From the NCBI RefSeq assembly GCF_000264995.1, contig NW_006767440.1:738787-802786 (forward strand): a DNA stretch of 64,000 bases, in the 5' to 3' direction. Below, one piece after another: positions 22,254 through 33,826 of this stretch. The notes beneath the pieces were generated by a model. It saw nothing but the letters and a program-made list of their open reading frames with translations, had not been told where the DNA came from and searched no databases. Position numbers and translations under genes: made by a program. Position 1 is the stretch's first letter; each line of letters opens with the position of its first letter. The stretch comes from Punctularia strigosozonata HHB-11173 SS5. Taxonomy: Eukaryota > Basidiomycota > Agaricomycetes > Corticiales > Punctulariaceae.

Positions 22254-25043
22254 CTAAAAGGCCTTCACGAGCGGAGAGATGACCTCACCGCCCTTCTTCT
22301 TGTAGAAGTCCACGACCTTTTTGCCAACAACGGCGATGTCTAATGGAGATGTCAATACTAGCGCAAGCGCCATCCTGGAGGGAAAACGTACTGTCGGGGG
22401 TGATGCCCACGCGCTCGTAAATCTTCTGGTACGGCGCCGACATTCCCCACCCGGTGAGACCGTACTGCTCGTGGCTGTACTTGGCCCAGCCGACGGTCTG
22501 TGATAAGCAGATATTGTCAGAGGGGGTCGTATGCGTCGACGCACTACGAGGTACGCACCGAGAGCGCCTCCAGCGAGAGGATGGGAGCGCCGCTGCGGAG
22601 CACGCTAAGCCGGTACTCCTCCGGCTGCTGGTCGAACACGAGCCAGCACGGCAAGCTGACGACGCGCGTCTTGATGCCCTGCTCCTTGAGCTTGCCCGCC
22701 GCGGCGAGCGCGATGCTCACTTCGCTCCCGGTCGAGACAATTGTGAGGTCCTCGTTGTCGACCTCGTACAGCACGTAGCCGCCCTTGCTCGCGCGCTCGA
22801 TCGTCGACCCCTCGAGGTTCGGCAGGTTCTGGCGGGAGAGGGAGAGCACGGACGGCGTGCGCGAGGATTCGAGGGCGACGAGGTACGCGGCCGAGGTCTC
22901 GTTGCCGTCGGCCGGGCGCCAGAAGGCGAGGTTGGGGATCGCGCGCAGGTGCACCGCTGTCTCAACGGGCTGATGGGTTGGGCCGTCCTCACCGAGACCG
23001 ATGGAATCGTGGGTTGCTACGTAATGATATTAAGCGCCCTGATCGGCCGTTGAGCAGAGAATGAATACTCACCAACCCAGATCACCTGGTGATGGCTCAA
23101 TGCAGAAAGCCTGACGGCACCGGCGGCGTACGACACGAAGTTCTAGGGCAAGTTGAGAAGGCGTTCGACGCGTGTATCAATTCTCGTGCTCACCATGAAA
23201 GTCGCGACGAAGGGGATGATACCACCGTACGCGGCGAGACCGTTGCCGATGGCGCCCATACCATGCTCACGCACACCATAGCGAATATACGTGCCAGCGT
23301 AGTTTCCAAGGCCGGTGCTCGGTGGCTGGAAGTCGACCATCGCCTTCGTCCGCGTCAAGTTGCTGCCAGTCAAGTCGGCCGAGCCGCCGACCATCTCGGG
23401 TAGCACGGGCGTGATCGCAGTGAGGACGATCTCGCTGAGCTTCCGGCTCGCCTGCGCCGCGTCGGAGGGCTTGTACACGGGCAGGCTCTTCTGCCAACCG
23501 TCGGGGAGCTTGCCAGCGATGCGGCGGGTGAGCTCGGCATACTCCTTCGGGAACTTCTCGGAGTAGGCGGAGAGGAGCTTGTTCCATTCGGACTCGAGCT
23601 TGGCGCCGCGCGCGGCGACGGCGGCGTAGGTGTCGTAGGTCTCCTTCGGGACGTGGAAGGCCTGGTCGGTCGGGAAGTTGAACTTGGCCTTGAGCTGGAT
23701 TATATCGTCGGCCTTGAGCGCTGTAGACCGCAAGCCGTGAGCATGTGCTGGTGGGACGGAAGGGTAAGAGACAAACGTGAGCCGTGGACGCCGTGAGTGC
23801 CCTGCTGCTTGGAGCCGTAACCGATCGTGGTGCGGAGACGAATGATGGTAGGCTTGCTCTTCTCCTTGCGGGCTTCAGCAATGGCGTTATAAATGCCGGC
23901 GAGGTCACTAGGCCGCGTGAGGAAGTTTTCAAGTCATGATTCATGGTATTCACTTATCGCCGTTGTCGACATGGAGGACCTGCCAGCCGTACGCGAGGAA
24001 GCGCTGCTCAACGTTCTCAGTGAACGCAACAGCAGTGTCACCGTCGATGGAGATGTCTGAGTCGGGGGTTAGTCAGGCACCGGGACGAGCTTCTACACTC
24101 ACGGTTGTCATCGTAGATCTGTATACGAGAATTAGCAGAAGCAGTCGGACAATATAGATCGAACCTACAGCGATGAGGTTTCCGAGCTGCAGATGACCCG
24201 CAAGACTAGCAGCTTCGCTAGCAACACCCTCCATCAAGCAACCATCGCCGGTGAACACTGCGATCGATTAGCATTTCATCGGCAGGATTGCATATAGGGA
24301 ACTCACTGTAAGTGTAGTTGTTGATGAGATCGTAGCCATCTTTGTTGTAGACAGCTCCGAGGTGCGTTTGGGCAATGGCCAGACCGACAGCGTTGGCAAA
24401 ACCCTGACCCAGAGGACCAGTAGTTACCTCGATACCTACAGAAAATGGTCAGCGTCCGCAGTAGATCGCAGCTTTCGACGTTACCATCGGTGTGTCCTGC
24501 CTCAGGGTGACCGGGAGTGAGCGAATCAAGCTGACGGAACTGTTTGAGGTCGTCCATGGAGAGTTTGTAGCCGAGTAGATGGAGGAGGATGTACTGCAGA
24601 GCACAACTAGATGCGCGTTGGAATCGTAGTCCTGTCTGTTGCAAAATTGCACTCACGCATGACTATGGGAAGGAAGCTGTTAGCGATGAGATCGCCGTCA
24701 GTATGCGCAGGCGTACCCATTGGAAAGCACGAATCGATCGCGGTTGAACCATTTGGAGTTCTTCGGGTTGGCGTTGAGAAACCTTATGCAGCTGATCAGT
24801 AACTACCTCAGGCGATCTACAGCCTGGAGAGCTGACCTTGAGAACAGGACATGGGCTACCGGGGCCATGCCCATGGGGGCACCTGGATCGCTACAATGAG
24901 CGCCGGTTCTCGCGACGATGGTATGGACTGTGAACCGACGCACCAGGATGGCCAGAGTTGGCCTTGCCAACAACATCGGCAGCGAGGGTGCGGATGGTCG
25001 CAATGCAGACGTCGTCCGTGGGCTCTGGGGTAAACGAAGACAT
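22254..25043 (-). CDS. TKL1: Transketolase
   Basis: A thiamine-diphosphate enzyme of the non-oxidative pentose phosphate pathway that moves two-carbon units between sugar phosphates. I read about 13 exons adding to about 684 residues with no stop. Diagnostic stretches are [14 protein letters not shown], the TPP-binding [30 protein letters not shown] and [17 protein letters not shown]. The end is SPLVKAF. The conserved NGHACALQY segment requires a six-base exon at 24662-24657 between two introns. Cytosolic, with no targeting peptide. Divergent from CMC2 across 346 bases. Confidence 0.95.
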
Positions 25044-25389
25044 GGCTGCTCGCGACGGTGGGTGTAGAGAGGGGATGAAGAGACTAAGGATGTCGCGAGC
25101 GGTCCGAGTTATCTGTGTGACTAACGGCATCGCGCCGGGTGATCTCCGGGGTCTTTACCCACGCCCGTCCGCCCGCGCCTCCGCCTTTTGAGCTTGCACC
25201 CCTTGCTTGGGAATCGCTCCCGCCGATTGTCCGTACAAGGCTCGCCGTTCCAGCTCACGTTACTCGCTTTGTGGTCGTGGTAACCGGACTTGAACCAATC
25301 CCGACGGTGCACGTCGGTCAGCAAGCCGAGTTGTGCCCTTAGACCCAGGGAACGTCAGCGAGGTTGCATCCCACCGGGACCGTCTATAC
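25044..25389. promoter_or_regulatory. Divergent promoter, transketolase / CMC2, with tRNA-like element
   Basis: 346 bases lie between the two start codons. A tRNA-like box B occurs inside it (see the separate entry). No other element was recognised. Confidence 0.5.
25272..25340 (-). other. tRNA-like remnant (box B and T-arm)
   Basis: On the minus strand the sequence ggttcaagtcc (25296-25286) fits the Pol III box B / T-loop, with stem partners attgg and ccggt on either side and a downstream accacgacca that resembles an acceptor end with CCA. Upstream, gggtctaaggg resembles the D-loop part of a tRNA-Leu box A. I could not find a matching 5' acceptor strand or a clean anticodon arm. It may therefore be a decayed tRNA or tRNA-derived SINE piece, or chance. 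Confidence 0.25.
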
Positions 25390-25745
25390 ATGCACCCGCA
25401 ATCCTCAGACAAGAAGTTAGGCGCGTAGTCACGGAATCGGGCACCGGAAACGGGTTGGCGCTGACTGAATCCGGTCGCACAGTGTGCAAGTCGTTTTTCG
25501 ACGCGCTGGAAAAGTGCCACGCGGACTCCTGGCTTTACTGGACCGGAGGATGCAACCAGATCAAGCATGACTTGAATATGTGCCTGAGGCAAGAGGTGAG
25601 AACCCCTCCGCGCCGGTTGTATCCTAGTCGGAGCTAACGAAACGATTTAAAGCGACTTGACAGGGCGGCCAAAAACAGGGAGGACGCGAAAACGCGTCGC
25701 GCGAAAGCCCAAGCTGCATGGGCCGATTTGCATAGAGATGACTAA
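25390..25745 (+). CDS. CMC2: CMC2-like mitochondrial protein, twin CX9C
   Basis: Three exons (25390-25420, 25483-25595, 25653-25745) give 78 residues. Two CX9C pairs are exact, CKSFFDALEKC and CNQIKHDLNMC, and the start MHPQSSDKKLVCK and basic end (AKNREDAKTRRAK) match Cmc2, an intermembrane-space protein needed for cytochrome c oxidase biogenesis. The first intron can only be spliced in frame with a GC donor (TTAG|GCGCGT) to the CAG at 25482. All nearby GT donors give the wrong phase. Confidence 0.85.
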
Positions 25746-27199
25746 TACCTGGCATGGATATAACTGCCCTTACGGGGTTTCCTCTCATTCTCTGTCGCGC
25801 ACCGCCAGTGTTAAGCAGCAGGAACCCAACATCCGATCTGAAATGTCTTCGAGAACCTCTAATCTTGGCCTTAGCCAAACGGGGTTAAACACAACGTTTA
25901 TCGTCAGACTGGTACCGTTCTCTCGGATAGACTTTTGTTGGTAGCTCACATGTCGCCTCGCCCGAATAACAGTGCTCTTGACTCGATCACAACTCGACGA
26001 TTGACTCTTCGTCGTGCTGCACGCAAACAGTGTATCCGAGGTCCTCCACCTATGCGGATATAGACGGGGGCAGCGGACCGATCGCCTACGGTGTGGTCAT
26101 CGTCTTTCTAGATCTTAGCAAGCATGCATCAACTCTGTCATCGACAACCCGTGCTGCCTATGACCCATTCGGAGTGCCCGGAGTGCCCCGCGTATCGTAT
26201 TGGCTGCTCAGCCACAGTCGAATGACACGTCAGGAATCAGACTTTCTGCATCTAATTCTCGTACCCGATGGGTCAAATGTATACATGGATTATCCAGAGA
26301 AAAACAAAACACGAATGCACAATTGGACAGTGCTAAGTACGGAAACTGATACTAATAGCAATACTCACTATTGATTGGTACCATACACCTTATGAAAGTT
26401 TCTTACAATTTACATGTTTCAGTCCCAAAGGGCTACGCCGCTATTTGTAGATTCGATGAGGAATGACGATTGCTGCTTGGATACATGGTTCGACGTCCAG
26501 TCCTCGGAGGCTCTTGCTCCTGGTGGTGTAGACAAGCGCGATACAATGGGTATCGTGGTCCGGTATCCTTGCAACCTCAGCAAGCATCTCGCCGCTGCCG
26601 CCGCCAGTGCGTGTCCATCATTGCGACATGCAGGATCCGTTGTCCGGGTGGATGGAGCGCGGCCAAAGCGAGCGCCGCATATCTTCGATCTTTCCATGCT
26701 TTACGTATGTGAATGGGGTGAGCACGAGGTGACCCCGATCCAAGACATAGGAGAGAGTGCGGTGATCGCGGACGGTCCCAGTCAGGAGGCATGCATAAAG
26801 CGCGGTACGTAGTACAGTGACTCAGTGAGTACTACTTGAGCACCAGTGATGTTGCAAGTTTCGCCCATTGATGGCGTCTCGCCGCTGAATGTTTTCAATG
26901 GTGGTCAGCAAGGGGCGATCCCGGATCCCGGCAGCAACGGATCGATCAGGTGTGCATGGGAGGGCAAGGCGTGAGTGCAATCGGGGGATGGATGCAGGTG
27001 TGACTGTAATTTAAAGAACACTGAAATTGAAGGTGCGCGCTCACGTGATCGTTCAACTCCCTCATTCCGCCAAACCGCCTTCTGTTCTGCAACAATTCCT
27101 CGCTTCATCAGCACGCCCATCCTATCAGCCTGCACTTGCCCGAGACCGGCTCTGGATCTCTTACATTCCTTAAAAAAACCCTGTGACGACCCACCTCTT
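25746..27199. other. Intergenic region between CMC2 and the Ser/Arg-rich gene
   Basis: About 1.45 kb. I find only short frames without family features on either strand. The part nearest 27200 is pyrimidine-rich in places and probably contains the promoter of the next gene. A frame upstream of the ATG at 27200 is open for 75 more codons from a non-ATG start and is more likely 5' UTR. Confidence 0.5.
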
Positions 27200-28696
27200 A
27201 TGTCTACGATCACTCTCGGCGCGGTGCTCACTGCGAGCCCGCCGCGCAACCCGCTTGGCACCAGGACGCCGACGCCCAGCGTCTACATTATTCCGCCTGA
27301 GGAAGAGCAAGAGGATAATCCACCGTGGTGCTGCTACGATTCGGAGGCGCCGCACGCCGAACCCGCGAACACGGCCGAGTTCGTGACCGAGCTCGAGGCG
27401 GACCCGAACTGGAACGCCGACGATGAGTCGCCCGTGTTTCGTCGCTCGGACTCGCGTTCGCTCGACGAGATCGCGGTCATGCCCCGGAGGGGAAGTCGCC
27501 AGAGTGTGTACTTTGGCGATAGGGCGGCTCCGGATGCGGTGGTCACCGGGTCGGGGACCATGGACGTGGATGTTGATGATATCGTCGTCGAGGTAGTAAG
27601 GGTAGGACGGAGGAGGGAAGTCGAGGCAGCGGATGAAGAAGCCGCAGTGAAGGGCGATACCTGGAAGAAGACAAGGGGCTTGACCTTGCGCGCGCGGGCG
27701 GCGCAGGCGCTCAAGTCGATGCGCGGTGCTGGTTCGTCCTCCGTCAAGACGGCGGGGACGTCAAGCACCAAGAATAGGCCAGAACACGCGAGAAGGCATG
27801 TGAAGGACGTGTTCAGGCCCGTGGAGAACGCACAGATGGAATCGAGTGGGCCAGGCCCCGTGCGGCGGATGTCGGTGACGAAGCTCGCTCGGCGGAGCTC
27901 TAAGGCGACAAGGAGGGGCGCGCCAGAGGCTTCAGAGATGCAGGCGTCAGACAGCCTGCCGACACACTCGACGCGCACGATTACTCGGCGGCTGTCACAG
28001 CTGTTCGTGTCCGCCAGCCGCTCTTCGATGGACTCAGTACGCGGTGGGGATACCGCTGCAAGACCACAGTCTCCCTTAGCGTCGGACGTTATGGCATCGC
28101 CAAGTTGTACTTCATCGATGGTGGACGTCGCGATGGACGTTGCATCAGAGCCTGCAGCGCAAGACGCGAATGTGGACTCTCGCCCTCTTTCCCCAGGCCT
28201 TCAGCCCAAGCGTGGGCCCTCTATCCGAAGACTGTCCATGCGCAATATCAGGGGGCTATTCACCCGTGATGCCCCTTCTTCCAGTACCATCCCTATCTCG
28301 GACAGCCAAAGCACCACGACGCTCGCTCAGGCTGGCTCGTCAGCGACGGTCTCGGCTAGCGCAGCACCCGAAGAAATACTGGTACAATCGCCTTCCTCGT
28401 CCAGCTATTCCTCATACATGGGCATAGGCTCCCCAACCTCCCCTATCCTCATGTCCCGCGACTCACGCACTGTCTCGGATGCGTCTACGGAGCCGCCGGA
28501 AACACCCAAGGACCCCGTCGCACGTTTCTCCTTCAGCAGGGACCGTATGGGACGCTCCTCCGTCTCTACATCTCGACTGTCCGAGGACGCCGCGGGCGGC
28601 AAGGTCGACATGGACGAGAACCTCGAGATGCGGCTTGACTCGCTCCAATTCGACTCGATACACTTCGACCCGGACGAGTTTCAGGTGTCGTTCTAG
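27200..28696 (+). CDS. Disordered Ser/Arg-rich protein with repeated RRxS sites
   Basis: A single-exon frame of 498 residues from ATG 27200. I recognise no domain. Composition is dominated by Ser, Arg, Thr and Ala, with an acidic first quarter. Five Arg-Arg-x-Ser motifs occur (PRRGS, VRRMS, ARRSS, TRRLS, IRRLS), the consensus for cAMP-dependent protein kinase. Two sit in similar amphipathic stretches, TRRLSQLFVSA and IRRLSMRNIRGLF. The end, with repeated LDSLQFDSIHFDP, is acidic. A regulatory scaffold or kinase substrate is a fair guess; no function is claimed. Confidence 0.7.
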   Translation: MSTITLGAVLTASPPRNPLGTRTPTPSVYIIPPEEEQEDNPPWCCYDSEAPHAEPANTAEFVTELEADPNWNADDESPVFRRSDSRSLDEIAVMPRRGSRQSVYFGDRAAPDAVVTGSGTMDVDVDDIVVEVVRVGRRREVEAADEEAAVKGDTWKKTRGLTLRARAAQALKSMRGAGSSSVKTAGTSSTKNRPEHARRHVKDVFRPVENAQMESSGPGPVRRMSVTKLARRSSKATRRGAPEASEMQASDSLPTHSTRTITRRLSQLFVSASRSSMDSVRGGDTAARPQSPLASDVMASPSCTSSMVDVAMDVASEPAAQDANVDSRPLSPGLQPKRGPSIRRLSMRNIRGLFTRDAPSSSTIPISDSQSTTTLAQAGSSATVSASAAPEEILVQSPSSSSYSSYMGIGSPTSPILMSRDSRTVSDASTEPPETPKDPVARFSFSRDRMGRSSVSTSRLSEDAAGGKVDMDENLEMRLDSLQFDSIHFDPDEFQVSF

Positions 28697-29134
28697 CTAT
28701 AACGCTCTGCCGCCATCCATCCACTGCCCCACCTTTTCCACCGACCATGCATATACGAACGACATTGTACGGATAACATACCCTCCACGTCCATAGCCTC
28801 ATGTACATAAGACAAGGATATCTATTAGACGCCGGCCATCTTCCATATTATACTACTTATACAACCCTCATGCAATTGGTACTACGAGCTCAGCGACTGG
28901 GACCTCGTCGGCGCACGCTCACGTGTTGCCGCCGGCTTCCGCTGGAGCACCGCCACTGCTGCTACCACGACGTGTCCGGGGACGAGCGCCTTGACGGATT
29001 TTATCGCAGGCTCTACCTTACCTTTAGACTTTCCCGATCGCCGAGGGCTCTTATAAGCGGAACTGAATTGGACAACGCGGCCTCCGGTGGAATCCCCAGC
29101 TTTATAGTTCCCAGGGTTCGCGTCGGTGTGGACC
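28697..29134. other. Spacer between Ser/Arg-rich gene and GH63 gene
   Basis: About 440 bases, both neighbours on the plus strand. No gene seen. Confidence 0.5.
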
Positions 29135-32100
29135 ATGGTGACTTTACGCCCGCTGGGCCTGCTCCTCGTCTCTGGCATCGCATATGCAACTGCTCAAGAT
29201 GCCTCGTTATTATCTAATGGCTCGGAGGCGATGCTTTGGGGCCCCTACCGCCCGAATCTGTACTTCGGCATACGACCGCGACTCCCGCAGTCGCTGATGA
29301 CGGGTCTCGTATGGTTTGGAGTGCACGACTACATGTCTGTCAGCCGTCAGTCCCATATTTATTCCCGAAGGCTTATACCTTGCGGGGCTGACTTATTGAG
29401 GACGATGTAGAGGCTCGTCACTCTTGTGAACAGGGTGATCAACTGGACGGGTACACCTGGACGGAGTACGACTCGCGCCGCGGCGGTGTGCAGGTGATCA
29501 AGGACGGAAAGAACAATGTGAAGATTACGACGGAGTACTTGAAAGTACCTGGGGGTGAGCACGGGGGCAGCTGGGCAGCGCGGATCAAGGGAGAGCCCTT
29601 GAACGAAGGTTAGTATCATTTGTTCACGACTCTATGCGTAGCGTGGTAATGATGCCTGCTACAGGGCGACCAAGCATGATTTCCACTATATTCTATGCCG
29701 GAATAGAAGGGTTTGGAGGCTTAGACATGGAGACCGACGAGTCTGAAAATGTGAGCAAGCACATTCCACATCACTCGAATCCTCGCTGAATGAAATGCTG
29801 TTGCAGGACTATGAAAGCGATCTCGTTTTTGCGGGATCCTCCACCGAGCTCGACGAATTTACCTTGCGCGTAGTCGACAACGACTCGAACAATCATATCA
29901 CGAACGGGCCACACAGCGCGTCCTTCGCTAACCGCGCGGGGAAGACCCACGTGTCGGGATACCGCATTCCCTCCGGCGACGTGTGGACAGCCAAAGGTTC
30001 TGCTTCCTATAAGTTCACGTCTTCGATGATTGCTCACCTTTGGCGCCGCTCTATGTTGACAGATTATATCATGCAAGACATTATCACGCACGCCCAGCCC
30101 ATTCTCGACCGATACAAGTCCTCCGCCCAGACGACCGGCTATCCAGCTCCCGCATTCCTCCTTCAACTCTCCGACGAGGTCCTCACTAGTTCAAACGTGT
30201 ACGCGGTGCAGAAGACCTTCGAAGGGCCGTTTGAGTTCGACGTCTTCTTCGAGAGCAAGAGCGCGGGAAGTCAGGGCAAACTGAGTGGTAAGCTTGCATC
30301 TTTGGTTGAAATCGAAGCAATCCTTGATGAGCCTTCATGCAGGAGCTACCCTCGACGCGGGTATCGCCTCGCTGACAGCATCCGTCGAAGCCCACTTCGA
30401 GGCCACATTCCCCATCGACCCGGCAACCCTGCCTGCGGACGCGGATATCGACGGTCTGAAAACGTTCTCGAAGGAAATCACTGCGAATCTTCTTGGCGGT
30501 GTTGGTTACTTCTACGGCACTTCAATCGTAGACAAGGGCTTCGCGTACGAGTGGGACGAAGACGACGAGCCGGAGCTCACCATCAGCGACGATGATGACG
30601 AGGACGAGAATAGCGGACGGCGCAAGGAGAAGAAGGGAGGCGCGCGGCTCACTGAACCCCGGGCGCTGCTGACGGCAACGCCGAGCAGGAGTTTCTTCCC
30701 GCGTGGCTTCTACTGGTTCGCATCTTACTTTTGGCGGAGACGGAATCCGGTTGCTGAGCCAACGTATCAGGGACGAAGGCTTCCACCTTCTGCATATCGG
30801 CCCTTACGATACTGACTTCAGGTGAGCCTGAAAGCTGCAATGATCAATTCTTCGGCGGTCTTACAAATCGGACAGCTTGGAGATTCTCAAGGACTGGATT
30901 GGCCTTATCGACGAGAACGGCTGGGTTGCGCGCGAGCAGATCCTTGGTGAGGAAGCCCGCAGCAAGGTCAGCCTATCCGTCTTCCATTCTCACCTCGCTG
31001 ACTATCGACCTGTTCAGGTCCCCGCGGAGTTCCAGACGCAGGTGCCTACGTACGCTAACCCGCCGACGCTCACGATGGCTGTCACCGCGTTTATTGAACG
31101 CCTTAAGGCAGCCGGCGCCGCTGGGCCCTCAGACGCAGAGCTCGGCATGGACTTTGGTGGCCCCGCGGCACAGACGCCTCTTCGTGCCTCAGCGGCCGAG
31201 CTCGCATCCTCACGCTACCTGGCGCAACCCGAGCTCGCCTTGGACTTCCTCCGTGGCATCTACGCGCCGCTGAAGCGTCACTACGAGTGGTTCCGCCGGA
31301 CGCAGCGCGGGCAGATCAAGCAGTACGCGCGCAAGGCCCGGTCGCGTACGGAAAGCTACCGGTGGCGAGGGCGCTCGGCGTCGCACGTGTTGACGAGCGG
31401 GATGGACGACTACCCGCGCGGGCCGCCGCATGCGGGTGAGCTACACCTCGACCTCATCAGCTGGATGGCGTTCTTCTCTGGTACGATGCACGACATCGCC
31501 GCGTTTGTTGGTGAGACAGACGACGCGGCGAGTTACGCGGAGATCCGGCAGGCGATCGTGGACAACATCGACGGTGCGTTCATGTTCGAGGCATACCCTA
31601 GGATGGAAATGCTGATGGGCGAGTGCGACAGATCTGCATTGGAACGAGGAGGAGCAGATGTACTGCGACGCCGGCGTGAATGATGATGGTGAGCTCTGTT
31701 TCCGGTACCTCTCCATCGTCGCCGCTGATCGCGTCGCGCAGACGAGTCATATCACGTTTGCCATCGGGGATACCTCTCGCTCTTCCCGCTCTTGCTCGAG
31801 ATCCTTGATCCGGCCTCCCCGCATCTCGGCGCGCTCCTTGACTTGCTCCGTGATCCGGAGCACCTCTGGTCGCCGTATGGTCTCCGCAGTTTGTCTGCGT
31901 CTCATCCGGAGTTCGGCCAGGGAGAGAACTACTGGAAGGGCCCGATATGGATCCAGATGAACTACCTCGCGCTCCGCGCGCTGCACAAGGTGCGTGTCGC
32001 GCAGACTTAAGTCGTGGAGCTCGACGAGGGCTTCCATACGATGAGAAAGGGGTAACGGCTGATGCCGATTCCAGACATATGCGGCTCATGAGGGTCCGCA

Positions 32101-32452
32101 TCAAGCGCGGGCAAAGGAGATTTACCAGGAACTGAGGCTCAATGTAATCAATAATGTGTACAAGGTGGGCAGACATCCCTCTGTTCGATCGGATGGTGCC
32201 AATCGAACCGTGTCCCTCAGGAGTACAAGCGAACAGGCTACGTTTGGGAACAGTACGACGCTCTCACCGGAGAGGGTCGCCGGAGGTGAGTGGCTTAATG
32301 CATCACTCCATTCGATGTTCACACTCGCCCTTCACTAGCCATCCGTTCACCGGTTGGACGTCGCTCTTGACGTTGAGTAAGTCATATGCCGCTCGCCATG
32401 TTCCGCGCGCCTCTGACGAGTGTTCAACGCAGTTCTTGCCGAAAAGTATTAG
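29135..32452 (+). CDS. GLS1: Mannosyl-oligosaccharide glucosidase (ER glucosidase I, GH63)
   Basis: It trims the outermost glucose from the N-glycan precursor in the ER. Fourteen exons (29135-29345, 29411-29608, 29665-29750, 29807-30287, 30343-30715, 30771-30821, 30876-30966, 31018-31573, 31632-31688, 31742-31989, 32075-32164, 32221-32285, 32339-32376, 32433-32452) give 854 residues. A signal peptide (about 1-21) precedes an N-terminal beta domain. The catalytic (alpha/alpha)6 part shows [13 protein letters not shown], with Asp451 as likely acid, and [10 protein letters not shown], with Glu763 as likely base. An acidic insert of about 30 residues (about 395-425) interrupts the catalytic domain. 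It converges with TACO1, with only 114 bases between stops. Confidence 0.93.
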
Positions 32453-32566
32453 GAGTAGACTATTTTACTCCAGGCTATTACTATATATTCGCTATCCGCG
32501 TGGTGTCTACGCGCACAGATGGTTCCTATGCACGTGAAAGGGGATATCCGCACTGCTTGCAGAGGG

Positions 32567-33826
32567 CTATCGGTCTAAAGTTGTCCATACGGACAGCACG
32601 TCCTCGTTCGCCTCTAGGTCGTCCACAAGCTCGTCAATCGTCGCCTTCAGCTCCGGATCCTGAGGTGCCGGCTCGGTTGGCCGATATTCCAGGGCGCTTG
32701 ATAGCAGCTCCTTGCATATCCCCTGTATGCTGACCGCAGCAGTCAACTGTGCGAGGGACTGCGGCGGACATGTGAACTGCCACAAAACATCACCGTCAGA
32801 CATGCTATAAGATGTCGACAAAGGTAGGAAAAAATACCTCCATCTCCAGTGAGTTAGAGGAGTCAGTTGACGAGCCGAGCTCTTGAAAGTCTTCGGCGCC
32901 AGCTTCAAGCGCAGCTTCGATCAGCTTTTCCATGCGCACCTCTCGGTCGGGCGCGCTTGCGTCCACAGCAACACGAACAGAGCCAAGACGCTTGAATTGG
33001 AACAGCACCGGCGCGAAGCGCGCTCTGAGAGGGGGTAAAGCAGGCATGAACACTGGGCAAGTGCAGAAGAGCAATGTTTGGGCTTACTTGTGGTCATCGA
33101 GCGTTTCCCGGACAGCAGCAAAGGTACGGTTACTATTGTCTGATAGACACTCACTTGAGGGATATGTGAGTCGATCACGGACACGGAGAGGGGAAACCGG
33201 GCAGGACATACACCACCAGTCCGACCGCGCCGCGCGCGAGTACTTCGTACGTTAGTTGCTGGTCGGCTTTCTTGCCAGTGCCTGCGGCCTACAGTGTCAT
33301 CAGTGATGAGAGTCACAGATGAAAAGCGGATCCTTACGCGTTCCAAAGCTCTCTCGATGTTTTCCTTTGGCACTCCTTGCGCCTTGACGCGCTTCAGCAC
33401 GACGGCCAGTGCCTGGTTCAGCTCCGGGTTTGGCGAGCCGCCCACTGGACAGCGTTTCGTAGATCAGCTGGGCCGCCGTGGCGCGTGACGAAGACGTGTG
33501 CTCACTCCTGGCTGCAATGAGAATGTCCTGTTCGTATGAGCGTCGACCTTCACGCGTCCCTCTACGACCCGACCAGGTGTGCTTACGCTCCGCGCCTTTG
33601 CATACATGGCCGACTTCTGGGCATCAGCGGCCCCCTTCTTTTTCTCGATCTTCGACCACTACAGCGCATCAATGAACACGGGCTCTCCTGTAAGCGAGGT
33701 GGGAATCTAACACACTTTGTTGTGGCCGGAAAGAGCAGGGTTAGTGGCAGAGAGACATCTCCGTGGAGGGATCCAGCAAGAACCAGGTTGAAGGCCTGCT
33801 AGTCGGGTAACCCGAGCAGCGAACAT
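32567..33826 (-). CDS. TACO1: TACO1/YebC-family mitochondrial translation factor
   Basis: Eight exons (33826-33716, 33658-33587, 33527-33506, 33444-33338, 33288-33212, 33153-33088, 33024-32838, 32776-32567) give 283 residues. The family signature SGHNKWSKIEKKKGAADAQK follows an Arg-rich, acid-free leader (about 1-30) that looks like a mitochondrial presequence. VPKENIERALER and ARGAVGLVVECLSDN continue the YebC fold. Homologues relieve ribosome stalling or activate translation of mitochondrial COX1. Exon 3 is only 22 nt. Confidence 0.92.

Noticed and set aside
25300-25325. Complete tRNA-Cys with GCA anticodon
   Set aside because: A 5-bp stem with a 7-base loop can be drawn, but too few bases remain before the T-arm and no acceptor strand pairs.
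26975-27199. 75-codon N-terminal extension of the Ser/Arg-rich protein
   Set aside because: The upstream frame begins with a non-ATG codon and looks like 5' UTR. ATG 27200 is the first good start.
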